Positions 1-9,800 of a DNA stretch of 42,365 nucleotides are shown here, piece after piece. The translations under genes were made by a program, and so were the position numbers. The stretch is taken from the NCBI GenBank assembly GCA_004369085.1, contig ML210383.1, positions 1-42,365 of the forward strand. Reading direction: 5' to 3'. This DNA comes from Coprinopsis marcescibilis. Taxonomy: Eukaryota; Basidiomycota; Agaricomycetes; Agaricales; Psathyrellaceae. Numbering within the stretch: the first letter of the stretch is position 1; the number at the start of each line of letters is the position of its first letter. The notes under the pieces are model-generated. The model saw only the letters and a program-made list of their open reading frames with translations. It did no database searches and was not told the origin of the DNA.

Positions 1-10
1 CATGACTTAG

Positions 11-401
11 CTCATTATTCTATTGGGTCTTTGTGCCTTTAGTGCAGCAGGCCTTAGACAACTTCCGGGACTACTGGAACTACCACCGCGTGCGAAAGCA
101 GAAGAACAAGCTCATGCCATCAGGTCATATTCCAGCTGACGCATTTTTCAACCCTGAGAAGTATGACATTCACGCGAAGAACTATTTGATACCCGTGCCC
201 GAGGAGATGCAGGCGCTCACTCGTGCTCACATCGAGCCCGAAGTAGGTCCCCGCGCACCCCATTTTAGGTGGTTTACGCATGAGTTCGATGTGGCCGCAC
301 GTTTAGTTCACAATGGTCTGGGTAGCCCTGTTATTACTTTGGCTAATGCTTGGGATATGTTTTCTGCTATGTCAATTGGTCTAGCCGACATTTACTACTA
401 G
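11..401 (+). CDS. Integrase-core-domain protein, C-terminal exon (partial at window edge)
   Basis: This is the last exon of a gene that begins left of the window. Reading is open from an apparent acceptor (TAG at about 8-10) to a stop at 399-401. The text WVFVPLVQ, then NYWN-like and HRVRKQ and MPSG, followed by a proline-rich linker and a final WDMF segment, matches from memory the C-terminal part of the rve/DDE-type integrase-core proteins that are abundant in mushroom genomes and derive from transposons. The DDE catalytic core itself would lie upstream and is not visible, so activity cannot be judged. No terminal repeats are seen downstream. The family assignment rests on recall of the C-terminal pattern and is moderate. 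Confidence 0.6.
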
Positions 402-581
402 TTACATACTGGTACTGTGCATACCGTTAATCTGGAAGAATAAATCTCTTCATAAATGCTAATGCGATGGCCGTTGGTACCAGGTTGGGTGATGGTTACT
501 TGTGGCTGTGGCTGATGGGAGTTGCTCGCGCGCGAAATTTCATCCACGACGCTCCCGTCAACCGTACTCTGTTTACATCGA

Positions 582-1635
582 ATGCCCGTAAATCTCGCGA
601 AATGGAGCAACTCTATAAAATATCTCCACATGGTAACCAGCGCCCGCTACGACAATTTCCCAGATCTCAAAATTAATCTGGCCTCTGTACCACCTCCTAG
701 TGGCGACAAACGCAAGCTTCAAAGTCTGCATATTGACTACCAGGAATTCTGTTATTTCGTACCTGCGAAAGTATTGGAAACAATGTTACACATGGATATC
801 TCTGGTGTACGTTGCTTATATTTTGGAGCTTCGGACGATGAGCATGACGGACTCTCTGTCCTGCTCAAAAATATTGAAAATTTGGAGGAGCTTATTCTTT
901 TTCCGGCTATGGAAGGTACGAAATACTCAGTTTCCATTCACTCCATCCTAACTTATTTTTCTCGCAGTGCAATTGGGTACCCAACGCACAAGGTATTCAA
1001 CCAGGGACCTAGACTTGGCGGCGGTTCCGACCCTTAGAATCTTCCACGTACACATCGGTGCATATGTGACAGACAGAACGCCATCATCCCCTGGTACCGG
1101 CGCTGCAGAGGACTCCGAAGACTAAGATGAAGATGAGGGAGAACCATCCCAGGCCATGCCATGGCTGCTTGATTTGCTTCAGTGTTGCATTCTCACAAGC
1201 CATTCGCCCAGCAACATAGCGGAACTGGTTCTTGGCGTAACAATCAGCGGTTTATTCCGCGGAAGGCAGCTCCCGCATGAGCTGCTTCATCGCAGTTCAC
1301 TCGACCGCCTCCTCACTCTGTTATCTGACTCTGCGACGTTTCCCAGCTTCGCAAAGCTGACCTTGAGGGTAACGGACTTTATGTACGCAATCAAAACCGA
1401 CAATGGCGAAGATTTCGAAGTGGTTCAGGAAATGATTTGGGCCAAGCTGCGGCGATCAGAGGCCGTGCTCTCACTTCAACAACAAGGGCGGCTGGAGATT
1501 TCCATTATCCTCGGTGAGAAAACGAAAACACTCCAGCGGCATACTTTGAAAGCTAATGTTCTAATTTCAGCGCCATTTGAAGATGAATGCGATTCCATGA
1601 CCTTACCGAGCTTATTGCGCCCATTAGCACAATAA
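582..1635 (+). CDS. F-box/LRR-like protein, possibly degenerate
   Basis: Leucine-spaced segments (for example KLQSLHIDY, LEELILFP and PTLRIFHVHIG) resemble the LRR half of the very large Agaricomycete F-box-like families. No F-box is visible, so the N-terminus is missing or in an unseen exon. The open frame extends back to 522 without an ATG, and 582 is the first ATG. Intron 916-967 has a good donor, a CCTAAC branch and an acceptor. Straight reading then meets TAA at 1123-1125 in the same frame as the following 170 codons. A second intron 1066-1152 (donor GTGACA, acceptor CCCAG, phase 0) would remove that stop and give a 304-residue protein. Without it the gene is broken. Family assignment is tentative. 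Confidence 0.45.
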
Positions 1636-2187
1636 TTGACATTTGAATCGCAAAAGCTATATCCTCGACGCATCTGATTTCAGCGCCTGCTCTCTTGATA
1701 CCGACCACGGTCGGCTTTGTGGTGTACGCTGACCTTTCGCCTATAACGACTAATGGAAGTTTTCAATATGTATATGCATTTTTGCTAGTCCTGTACAACG
1801 TGACGGTTCTGTGTGGTTTCTGCCAGACTAAAGAGGATTGAGACTTTGAGTCGGAACGAACGATAACAGTAAATTAAACAGAGCAAGGCCACCATGATTA
1901 CGGCAATGAGGAAATCAATTCAGAGTGGACAACTTTGTAACGTCATTTTCTTGCGTTGGTCCTAGGGACACATGAAGACTAGGAGTACGAACGTACTCTC
2001 GGTGTGTGCAACGAACAGTTGTCGACGCATCTGAAAAGGGCAGGTCAAAGGCTTTGGGGTGACGACAAAGGGAATGTTTCAACTCCGACGCACTGGCCGC
2101 CTATTTAAAATTGCCTGCTCTTCGATTTTAGAGTTCAAAGGACTCCTTTCCCTTTCTTCCTTTCGCTCTTATCTCGCCCATCTCGCA
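1636..2187. other. Intergenic, upstream of zinc-finger gene
   Basis: No coding segment is convincing here. The main visible element is the TATA-like run at 2102-2109. An open frame runs in phase from 2059 into the zinc-finger gene, with an ATG at 2074, but this lies upstream of the expected transcription start and is probably not translated. Confidence 0.5.
2102..2109 (+). promoter_or_regulatory. TATA-like box of the zinc-finger gene
   Basis: TATTTAAA lies 79 bp before the ATG at 2188, followed by a pyrimidine-rich stretch that could hold the transcription start. This placement favours 2188 over the in-frame ATG at 2074 as the start codon. Confidence 0.45.
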
Positions 2188-2991
2188 ATGGCTTACTGTA
2201 CCAACTGTGATAAATGGTTTGCTACCTGGATAGGGCTTAAAGAACACTATGTGCAAAGCCCATTTCACCACTACTGCCAGCATTGCAACGAGCACTTTTC
2301 AGAACGAGAGATTTTGGAGGATCACTACGAACGTCACCACCACCGCTGCAAGGATTGTAACCAGTTCTTCAGAAATGAGCTTGGTCTTCACGAGCATCAC
2401 CGACAATCACCTCGTCACTCCCACCTTTACTGCGTGCCTTGCCGCAAGCTCTTTCAATCCACAAACAACCTCAACAACCACCGTCGCTCAGCCATCCATC
2501 AGCCCAAAAGCACGATTTGCCCTGGGCGGGGTTGTGGTCTGGGGTTTGTCTCGACCTCCGCATTGGCCCTTCACCTCGAATCAGGGACATGCTCTTCTGG
2601 CGCGACGCGTTCGACTGTAAACAAATTCGTTCAGCAGTACGACAGAAACAATGTGATCACCGATCCCGCCCGCATGATTGGTGGATCTTTTCAGAACGAG
2701 GTTGTCACTTTCTATGCGACTGATGCATCCTGGAACGGCCGCCACTACGAGTGCTACCTTTGCAGTAACGGGTATTCCAGCCTTCGCGGATTGAACCAGC
2801 ACCTGGCAAGCCCTCGTCATCAAGCCAAGATCTACATATGCCCATCGAGCGATTGCACTATGCGATTCACTACTCTTAGCGGGTTTTGCCAGCACGTCGA
2901 GAGTGAGAGATGTGGGCTCCTCCAGTCGAGCTCCCAGGCACGCGCCATTGTTGGAGGGTTGGTGTCGCAGGTCAGGACGATTACAATGTGA
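2188..2991 (+). CDS. Seven-finger C2H2/C2HC zinc-finger protein
   Basis: Single-exon gene of 267 codons. It contains seven consecutive CxxC-type finger units. Units 1-4 and 6 end in His-His pairs (C2H2). Units 5 and 7 open with CPGRGC and CPSSDC spacing (CxxxxC) and end His...Cys (C2HC). The central part between fingers 5 and 6 carries a conserved-looking DRNNVITDPAR stretch. This architecture matches an expanded Agaricomycete family known only as zinc-finger or C2H2 proteins. The role is presumably nucleic-acid binding, but target and process are unknown. The finger loops lack the TGEKP linkers of classical DNA-binding arrays, so RNA or protein binding is also possible. ATG 2188 is chosen because finger 1 begins at the second residue and a TATA-like box lies upstream. 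Confidence 0.85.
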   Translation: MAYCTNCDKWFATWIGLKEHYVQSPFHHYCQHCNEHFSEREILEDHYERHHHRCKDCNQFFRNELGLHEHHRQSPRHSHLYCVPCRKLFQSTNNLNNHRRSAIHQPKSTICPGRGCGLGFVSTSALALHLESGTCSSGATRSTVNKFVQQYDRNNVITDPARMIGGSFQNEVVTFYATDASWNGRHYECYLCSNGYSSLRGLNQHLASPRHQAKIYICPSSDCTMRFTTLSGFCQHVESERCGLLQSSSQARAIVGGLVSQVRTITM

Positions 2992-4188
2992 TTAAGCGCT
3001 CGTCACTTGAACAATACGTTTCCGAACCTTTCGTCTTAAACTTCGCTTTTCCGCTTTATTCTTCTTGGACACCCATTCATACATCAATACATCACTCCTC
3101 TTTGCAACATGGCCAAAGACATAATAACGTAGTTAGTACATTTGCAAAGTACTTTCGTAATAGAAACTCAAAGAACAATCCAAAAAAAATTCAGGGTCAA
3201 ATTTAAGAGCGAAGTAATCATCCTCAGACCTCAAATCAACGGGCAAATGGACAGTTCTTTGCGTCGAAGCAACACAATAGGCTGCAAGAAGCACGTATGT
3301 ACGTTAACGTATTTGCCAGCCATCTCCGAAGATCTGATCCTCGGCGAAACAGCGGGAAGACGAAGGTCTGACCTGCCAGTGGTTGTCGTCTTCACATCGT
3401 GCTAGTGTGAGCGATGCCTTGCTGCATAGAAACGGTGGATAGAGGACTTTAGTACTCAGTACTGAGCCATTTAAGGCTGTCGGATGACTTTGAAAACTAA
3501 GCGCTGAGCGCGGATGCACTTCTGGGCATTTGACTTGGAGTGACGGGTTCGGGAGAGCGAATAAAAATGATCGTCGGTTAGTAACCTGACATCAATGGCT
3601 CTAGATGCTTGGCCGTTGGACGTGCCCAATTATGCAATTAAAGGACCTTGTGAAGTTGGACCGAACGCCCGTAGCTTGAATCGAGCATCAGAGGACTGGT
3701 TGTCAGGGCTGTGCGCCCACAGTTAATCCAGTACTTCTCAATGATAGGAATTTGGCTGAAAAAGTGCCACCAGCTTTGATGCGCCTGCCTGAAGATCACT
3801 TCGTCAATGTCCGACTGACAAGGTAAGTGGACAGTGGACCGTGAGTGAGCGGACATGTAATAACTTTGAAACGGGTTTCGTCAAAGAAAAAACGTAGCCG
3901 TATACTGTTAGATCATTTCAAATCTGTGGCCCGCAATGCCCAAGTATATTGCATCCCCTTTTCGAATCCGCGAGCGAAACCTCAGAGTCACCGACTTAGA
4001 GTCTTGAATCGCATTTATACTCAGGGGCGAGTTGCCGACGCGTGATTGAGACCGTGGGAAATAGGTCACGCCACGGCTCATGATGCCGCGGCGGCGAGCA
4101 AATGGGTCGTGTTCGCTGTCTGCGACGCTCACCAAAGTCAAGCCTGAATACAGCTTTTTTGCCCTTTATTTTGACGTCATATCCTAAA
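2992..4188. other. Intergenic region between zinc-finger gene and FIP1
   Basis: Short open frames occur on both strands (up to about 110 codons, minus strand 3996-4337), but none has family resemblance, plausible splice structure or good composition. It should hold the 3' end of the zinc-finger transcript and the FIP1 promoter. No clear TATA box is visible. Confidence 0.5.
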
Positions 4189-6514
4189 ATGTAAGAAAAC
4201 ACCGTTTCTAACACAATAAAGAAGCTCATTACTTTGTTAAGGGACGACGACGACGAATTTTTGTATGGGCCTTCAACGACATCAACGACCCCCACCACAC
4301 CTTCTGCTCCCCAGTCGTCAGCCACTGGTAAGAACATTTTCTCGATAGACGCTCTATGGTGCTACAGGCAGAGGATAGGTGTCCCTGCTATCTTTCTGTA
4401 TCTTCTCTACCTTTGCAATATCATCAATTATTAACATGCTTTGCATTTCCTTGTCCTTTTGAATCATTGTAGCACCCCAACCGTGAGTCTCAGCGCCAAC
4501 AACGAGCAATCTCCAGCTTCTCAGACGATGAATGCGTTCATTATTATAGAACATCCCGTGAAAGCACACAAGCAGCAAGCACTAACGGTGTAGTATCAAC
4601 TCTTGAAGAGCAGATTGAAGAGCCAGGGCCGCCACCCGAGTTGGAACATCAGTCCGACGACAATGTGGGACCCAATGTCAACGATGATGAACAAGAGTCT
4701 GAGGAAGTGGAATTGGATGACGAAGATGAGGAAAGTGACGATGTGAGTTCCAACACAACTCTACTGGTTGAATGCCATACTGAACGGGGATGTAGGATGT
4801 CGAAATTGTCATGGAGGCGCCATCCAGGACGTTAGACTTGCGGTAGGTTGCTCCTTATCTCAAGAGTGCTTCTTTGATACTTACCGACGCGACGTTATAG
4901 TCCAAACCGACCCCCTACGACTAGGACAGGCAGCGGTGCTCCCCCGAAAGGTACGGACACAGCCAGTGCACTCAGGACTATTGGTCATTCATTTCCTTAG
5001 GACCTGCACCATCGAGTCTGACTACAGAGTATACAATCCTCACCAGAGGAGCACCTGCTCCAACAGCACATTCACAACAAACCGGCCCCTCCACTCCACA
5101 ACAAGCAGCTGCAAGTAGCTCTCAACCGACACCTGGTTTGGGAGCATCGCCACAACAGCCTTTATTCCAGCAGCAACCACAACAGACACTTTCGCAGTCA
5201 CAATCTGGCGGAGAAATCCAGCAGCAACAGCAGCAAGAGGATGATGGGATAGACACCTCGACGTTACCCCCTGTCACTGCCCCGCCTTCGCATCCTACGA
5301 TTGACCCCTCGGAGAATGGTATCTACGACGGTCGCCCTATCCTCGAAGTCGACCTTGATGCACTTGCGGACAAGCCGTGGCGAAGACCTGGCAGCGACAT
5401 AAGCGATTGGTTCAACTACGGGTTTGATGAAATCTCATGGGAGGCGTACTGCTACCGCCGACGCGACCTCGGCGAGCTGGCTCATGTCCTTAAAACCAAC
5501 ATCATTGTTCGTCTCCTCCTTTTTCGTTGATCTTCTGCTTTCGCTAATTGACGCGATTCTTGTACGAATAGAACTTTTCTGGTATGACTGAGGAACAACT
5601 TCCGGTTCTTCCACCAGAAGTCCGTACGATGGTGATGACTGGCGCGAATGTTGCGATGAACAATGCAGCGCAGGGGATGATGGGACCCGGTATGATGATG
5701 GACATGTCAGGGATGGTTGGACCTATGGGCATGGACATGGGTATGGGACCCGGCATGATGCCCGGTATGATGCAAGACGCCAGCCAGCAGCAAGTTGGGA
5801 TGATGCAGGGAGCCAACCCAGGGGACCAACAAGTTGGAAACGTTGGGATGATGCAAGACGGATACGCAGCCGCTGGCACCCCCGCTGGTCTCATGAACAT
5901 GGGCATGAACGATTATGGAATGCAGGTGGGTCGTTTATCGATAGTTTAGCTTAGATCCCAGATTGCTAATCGTTAATTACAGGAACAAAACCCAATGGTG
6001 CAACAGATATATTCTGGAATGGATGTTTCGCAGGGCGTTCCTGGTGTGCAAGCAGGAGCTGGACGAGGTCAAATACCGTACCGCGGCACGAGTCGAGGTG
6101 GATCAGGTGGACCAGTCGGCGGGAGTGTCCCTCCTTCCCGTACCCGCGGCGGCTTCGCAGGTCGCGGTCGCGATCGAATATACGAGGGCGCCGGGCCTCC
6201 ATCCGCTCCTGTCCGACCGGCATCACCTCTGCCTCCTGGAGTACCTACTGGCCCTCGTAACCAAAACAAATACAAGGACCGCGACGGTAACGCTCCAGCT
6301 GTGGATGGCCTGGATTACGGAGGCGGAAAAGACGGTGGTGACCGCGGAAGGCGTACACCTAGTGGTGAACCAGAGGAAAGGAGTTCCAGTCGGTGAGTAA
6401 TTCTGAATTCCCTTTTATAAGCTCATATTTATGGATGTTCGTAGATATTCGCATGATAGAAAGCGAAGGAGCTCTCCTGGGATGGATGATCTACGTAGCT
6501 CGAAACGACGCTAA
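4189..6514 (+). CDS. FIP1: Fip1-type pre-mRNA 3'-end processing factor
   Basis: Fip1 tethers poly(A) polymerase to the cleavage and polyadenylation complex in the nucleus. Exons read here: 4189-4190, 4242-4327, 4473-4742, 4796-4842, 4901-4950, 5001-5506, 5572-5925, 5983-6392 and 6445-6514. The start codon is assembled across an intron (AT | G), giving MDDDDEFLYG. An acidic segment follows, then DVEIVMEAPSRTLDLR, then a Gln-rich linker, then the diagnostic Fip1 motif (KPWRRPG, DWFNYGFDE, W-AYC) at about 5368-5457. Next come a Met/Gly-rich region, an RG-rich region and a basic C-terminus (RKRRSSP). All junctions from 4742 onward keep frame. The junction between exon 2 (phase 1 end at 4327) and the exon at 4473 (phase 0) does not match, so a small exon or another acceptor is missing there. 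Total about 600 residues. Confidence 0.88.
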
Positions 6515-6833
6515 TCAGCTCTTTTATGAACCACTTTAATAGATGCTTCCTCTACTCTATTGTACCCTGTTCTGAATTCCAAAAAAGTTCCATGACGCTC
6601 AATGAACAAAAATCATTTATATGTACAGGATACATTCATTACTTTACAACAGGTGATGAGAATCTGAGAAACGATAAAATATCAGATTTGGGTAACGGGT
6701 TATGGGTATCAGTGGTGCGAAGATGTTGAAACTTGAAACCTATGTACAATGGTGAATATTCAAGCGAAAGAAAGATGCTTCGAAATATAGCAGAAAAAAT
6801 CAGATTCAGATAAGCATCATGCAAAAGTCAAAA
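6515..6833. other. Tail-to-tail intergenic of FIP1 and RdRP 1
   Basis: The 3' ends of FIP1 (plus) and the first RNA-dependent RNA polymerase (minus) converge over about 320 bp. No further gene is seen. The two 3' UTRs may overlap here. Confidence 0.6.
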
Positions 6834-9800
6834 TCAGAACACCTCATTCTCCTTGGTCTTATTCAACCCCCTCACAACAGCGGAGGACAGCACCTTACGC
6901 TCGTCAAATTTCCTCAGAACCGGTGCAAACCCAGACGGATCTTTCCTCGCCTTGATCAGGCAAAGATCCGTAAACGCGACAGACCACGCGAATTTTCCTG
7001 TCGGGGCTACGCTGTAGGCGAAGGATGCCTTAATCTCCTCCAAATTCCCGAGAAGATGTATGTCCTGGATGGGTTGATGGTACGACATTGCTGGCGCCAA
7101 CATAATATCGTCCTGGTCCGTCTTTGAGGCGCTTCCTCCCCGGACTGGCTTTTTGCCTTGCTGCTCACTCCTTTCCCGTTTGGCTCGACTCTCACCAGCC
7201 TTGGTGTTAAACATTTCCTGGGAATCCCAGACATGTTTGCGCATGCGACCTAGTTCCTCGACCAGCATCGCGTGCACCGGCGAGAGATTTGGATTGACCT
7301 TCTTTAGGCTTTCAAGGTTATTGCAATACGTGGCGATTTTCTCGTACGGGGCGATGAGGTCCTTGTCCTTGGGTGGGTCCTTGTCGTCGACAAAGTTTGC
7401 TGCTTTCTGGAATTGCTTCTCCAGCTCAGCCCCGAATTTAGCTCCAGCAAGCTTCAAGTCTGCTAGTACTCCAAAAGGCTCAGGCTTTTTCCCAAACTCC
7501 TTTTTGTCCGCATTGAAGACCTCTTCACGTAATCGAAGGCCAGACTTGCTCGAGTCCAGCAATTCGTTGAATCTACATTTGCACAGAAATGTCAGGGTTG
7601 GTTGATATCGAAGGCTGGAGACCCACATATATGCCAGACGAATCGTGGTCGGATGGGAATATCCATACTTCTCCACAGCATGATCATGGAACATAGAGTA
7701 AAGACCGGTAGCCGAGGAACGCAAGTTCCCTAGAAGCACTTTCTGATATGCCTTTGCGGCCTCCCTATGACTGAGCCCTACAAGTCTGGTGCAGAACGCA
7801 GTCACAGTCTCTACGTCCTTTTCGAAGTTGTTCATCAGGTCGGGAGGTGGCGAAGAAAAGGGCTTGCTCTGGAAATTCTCCACTATTTCAGCTTCTCTGA
7901 ATATGTGCACCGTATCTAAAAAAGCCCCAGCTGAATCAGTAAACATAAACGGCCGCAACGCCCATAGTTCTCACCTCCGTCCATGTCTGGTTGCGGTACC
8001 AACAACAAAAGAAACATCAGTGGGTGCGGAGAAACAGATCTTCGAGTAGCTTACCGCCACCGCTCAGCAAACTTGCGAGGCTTCTTTCGCCTCGAACAGA
8101 CGCAATGATAACGTCCGTCCATTTCGATAATTCTGGGACATTGACTGCTCTGACCTGCAAGCAAATCAATGGGACGAAACACCTGCCACAGCATCCTACG
8201 CACCTTCTGAAGGTCTGAGGGAAGACGCATAGGGTACCTGCCAATCTAACTGTGAGTCAGCAACAGTGATCTCTTAAAAAAAACCCAGTCGTACCACGAC
8301 ATCCCCAGTGATAACCTCAAATGGTAGGCCCGTAATAGGATCTGTGAGAGACGCCGAAGATCGACAGAATATCTCTCCTTCTTTCAAAATCCCCAATGGA
8401 TCAGCTATTACGGTACCCGTTGGATGCTTCATAGGGTGGACCGCGAACGGATCTAGGCAGCCAGAGCGTCACGGTCTTATAATCGCTGTAAAACAGACAA
8501 GTTAACGTACCAGGGATGACGAACGCCCACAGTGACTCCTTCAACGGAATCCTATACTTCTCAATGGCCGCGTTCAAGGTATTAGCGGCAGCTCTCTTCA
8601 AGTAATCTCGCAACACTTTGTTCGTCTTCGGCTCGAATCCGGCTTGTAGCATATCCAGGATTGCCTCATACGTCGAATGCGGACCTGGCAAGATATTGCG
8701 GTTGGTTAGTTGGTCCTCACATCATGAAAAGTTGCAAGACGGACTTACACCCGCTATATGGGTTTCTACCAGTGTAGGTTGCAGGGCCTAGCTCGCCTGC
8801 TCCATCCCCGCCACTATCTTCGGTTGCTGCCACATCATCGTGTCTCCACTCTCCCCGAGATAGACCTAGGGCTCTACTCGCAGCATTGGCGATACGTGCC
8901 ATCCTTGCCCCGGAGACACCACCTGCCTTGTTCACCGCGTCAAGGAGCTTGATCGGGTCATCCCAATCCAATAAAGGGGCGACCTCCTCCCTCAACCCCT
9001 GCTCAAACAATTTGACCAACTTCTCTGGCGATACACCATTGTGGTATATGTTCAAGATACTTTGTTGAGTCAATGAGTCGCCCAGAGTAGGGTGTGACGG
9101 GGCAACGAGCTCGAAGATGCGGTGTGGACGGTCGAGCAGAGTGTTCTTGATCTTGTTTTGGGAGGCACGAATCCAGATGCGAGGCGTGGTTGAGTCGTCA
9201 GTGGGGTGGCGAACCCAGAGACCTTTGGCGCCATCAATACGTCCTTGCACTGCTGTAGGAGGGAATGAAGAGCCCATATGATCCCTGATGGCTTTGAGTG
9301 CAGCGTTGTTCATGAACCCGGCGCCGTCCGTCATAATCTTTTCCGTTGGTGCCTTGGCCAGCCCAGGGTGGGGAGCATCTAGGCGTCCATGTTACCCAAC
9401 GTATCTCCGGTTCAAAAATCATTCTTACATATGTCTTCGATGAAGAAAATTGAGTCCGGTGCAAATTCCAGGACTGGGACTGAATTGGACAGTCCCAAAG
9501 CATACCGTGTCACAAGTTTGCTGACAACCTATTCAAAGAGGCTCGTTAGTCAACAAACACAGCAAATCGAGTATAACATACTTGGTTATTGTTGAGCAAG
9601 AACGGATTATGCCATTCCATGAAGTCCACAAAACTCATTCGCCGCTCATCTGCACACCACCTCTGCGCCTTCCTTTCAAAATCTTCATCCGTCTCAACCA
9701 TATATGTCCCCCCGTCCTTTGAATGAAATGGGATGAACACCCTTCCCATCAAAACAAACTTTTGTGACAGGAATTCAATCACCGCGTCCTTTTCTTCCAT

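Noticed and set aside
3996..4337. Minus-strand 113-codon frame over the FIP1 start
   Set aside because: It lies antisense to the well-supported FIP1 first coding exon and has no family resemblance.
5544..5906. Minus-strand Ile/Pro/Met-rich frame
   Set aside because: Shadow of the Met-rich FIP1 exon.
8054..8055. RdRPs lacking a catalytic motif, since no single open frame contains DxDGD
   Set aside because: The motif appears once the 12-nt microexon is included, in both genes.
8246..8294. Loss of a splice donor in RdRP 1 (expected site reads CG|ACTGGG)
   Set aside because: A GTACGA donor five bases earlier combined with the TTAG acceptor gives an in-frame protein matching RdRP 2, so the gene is not broken.
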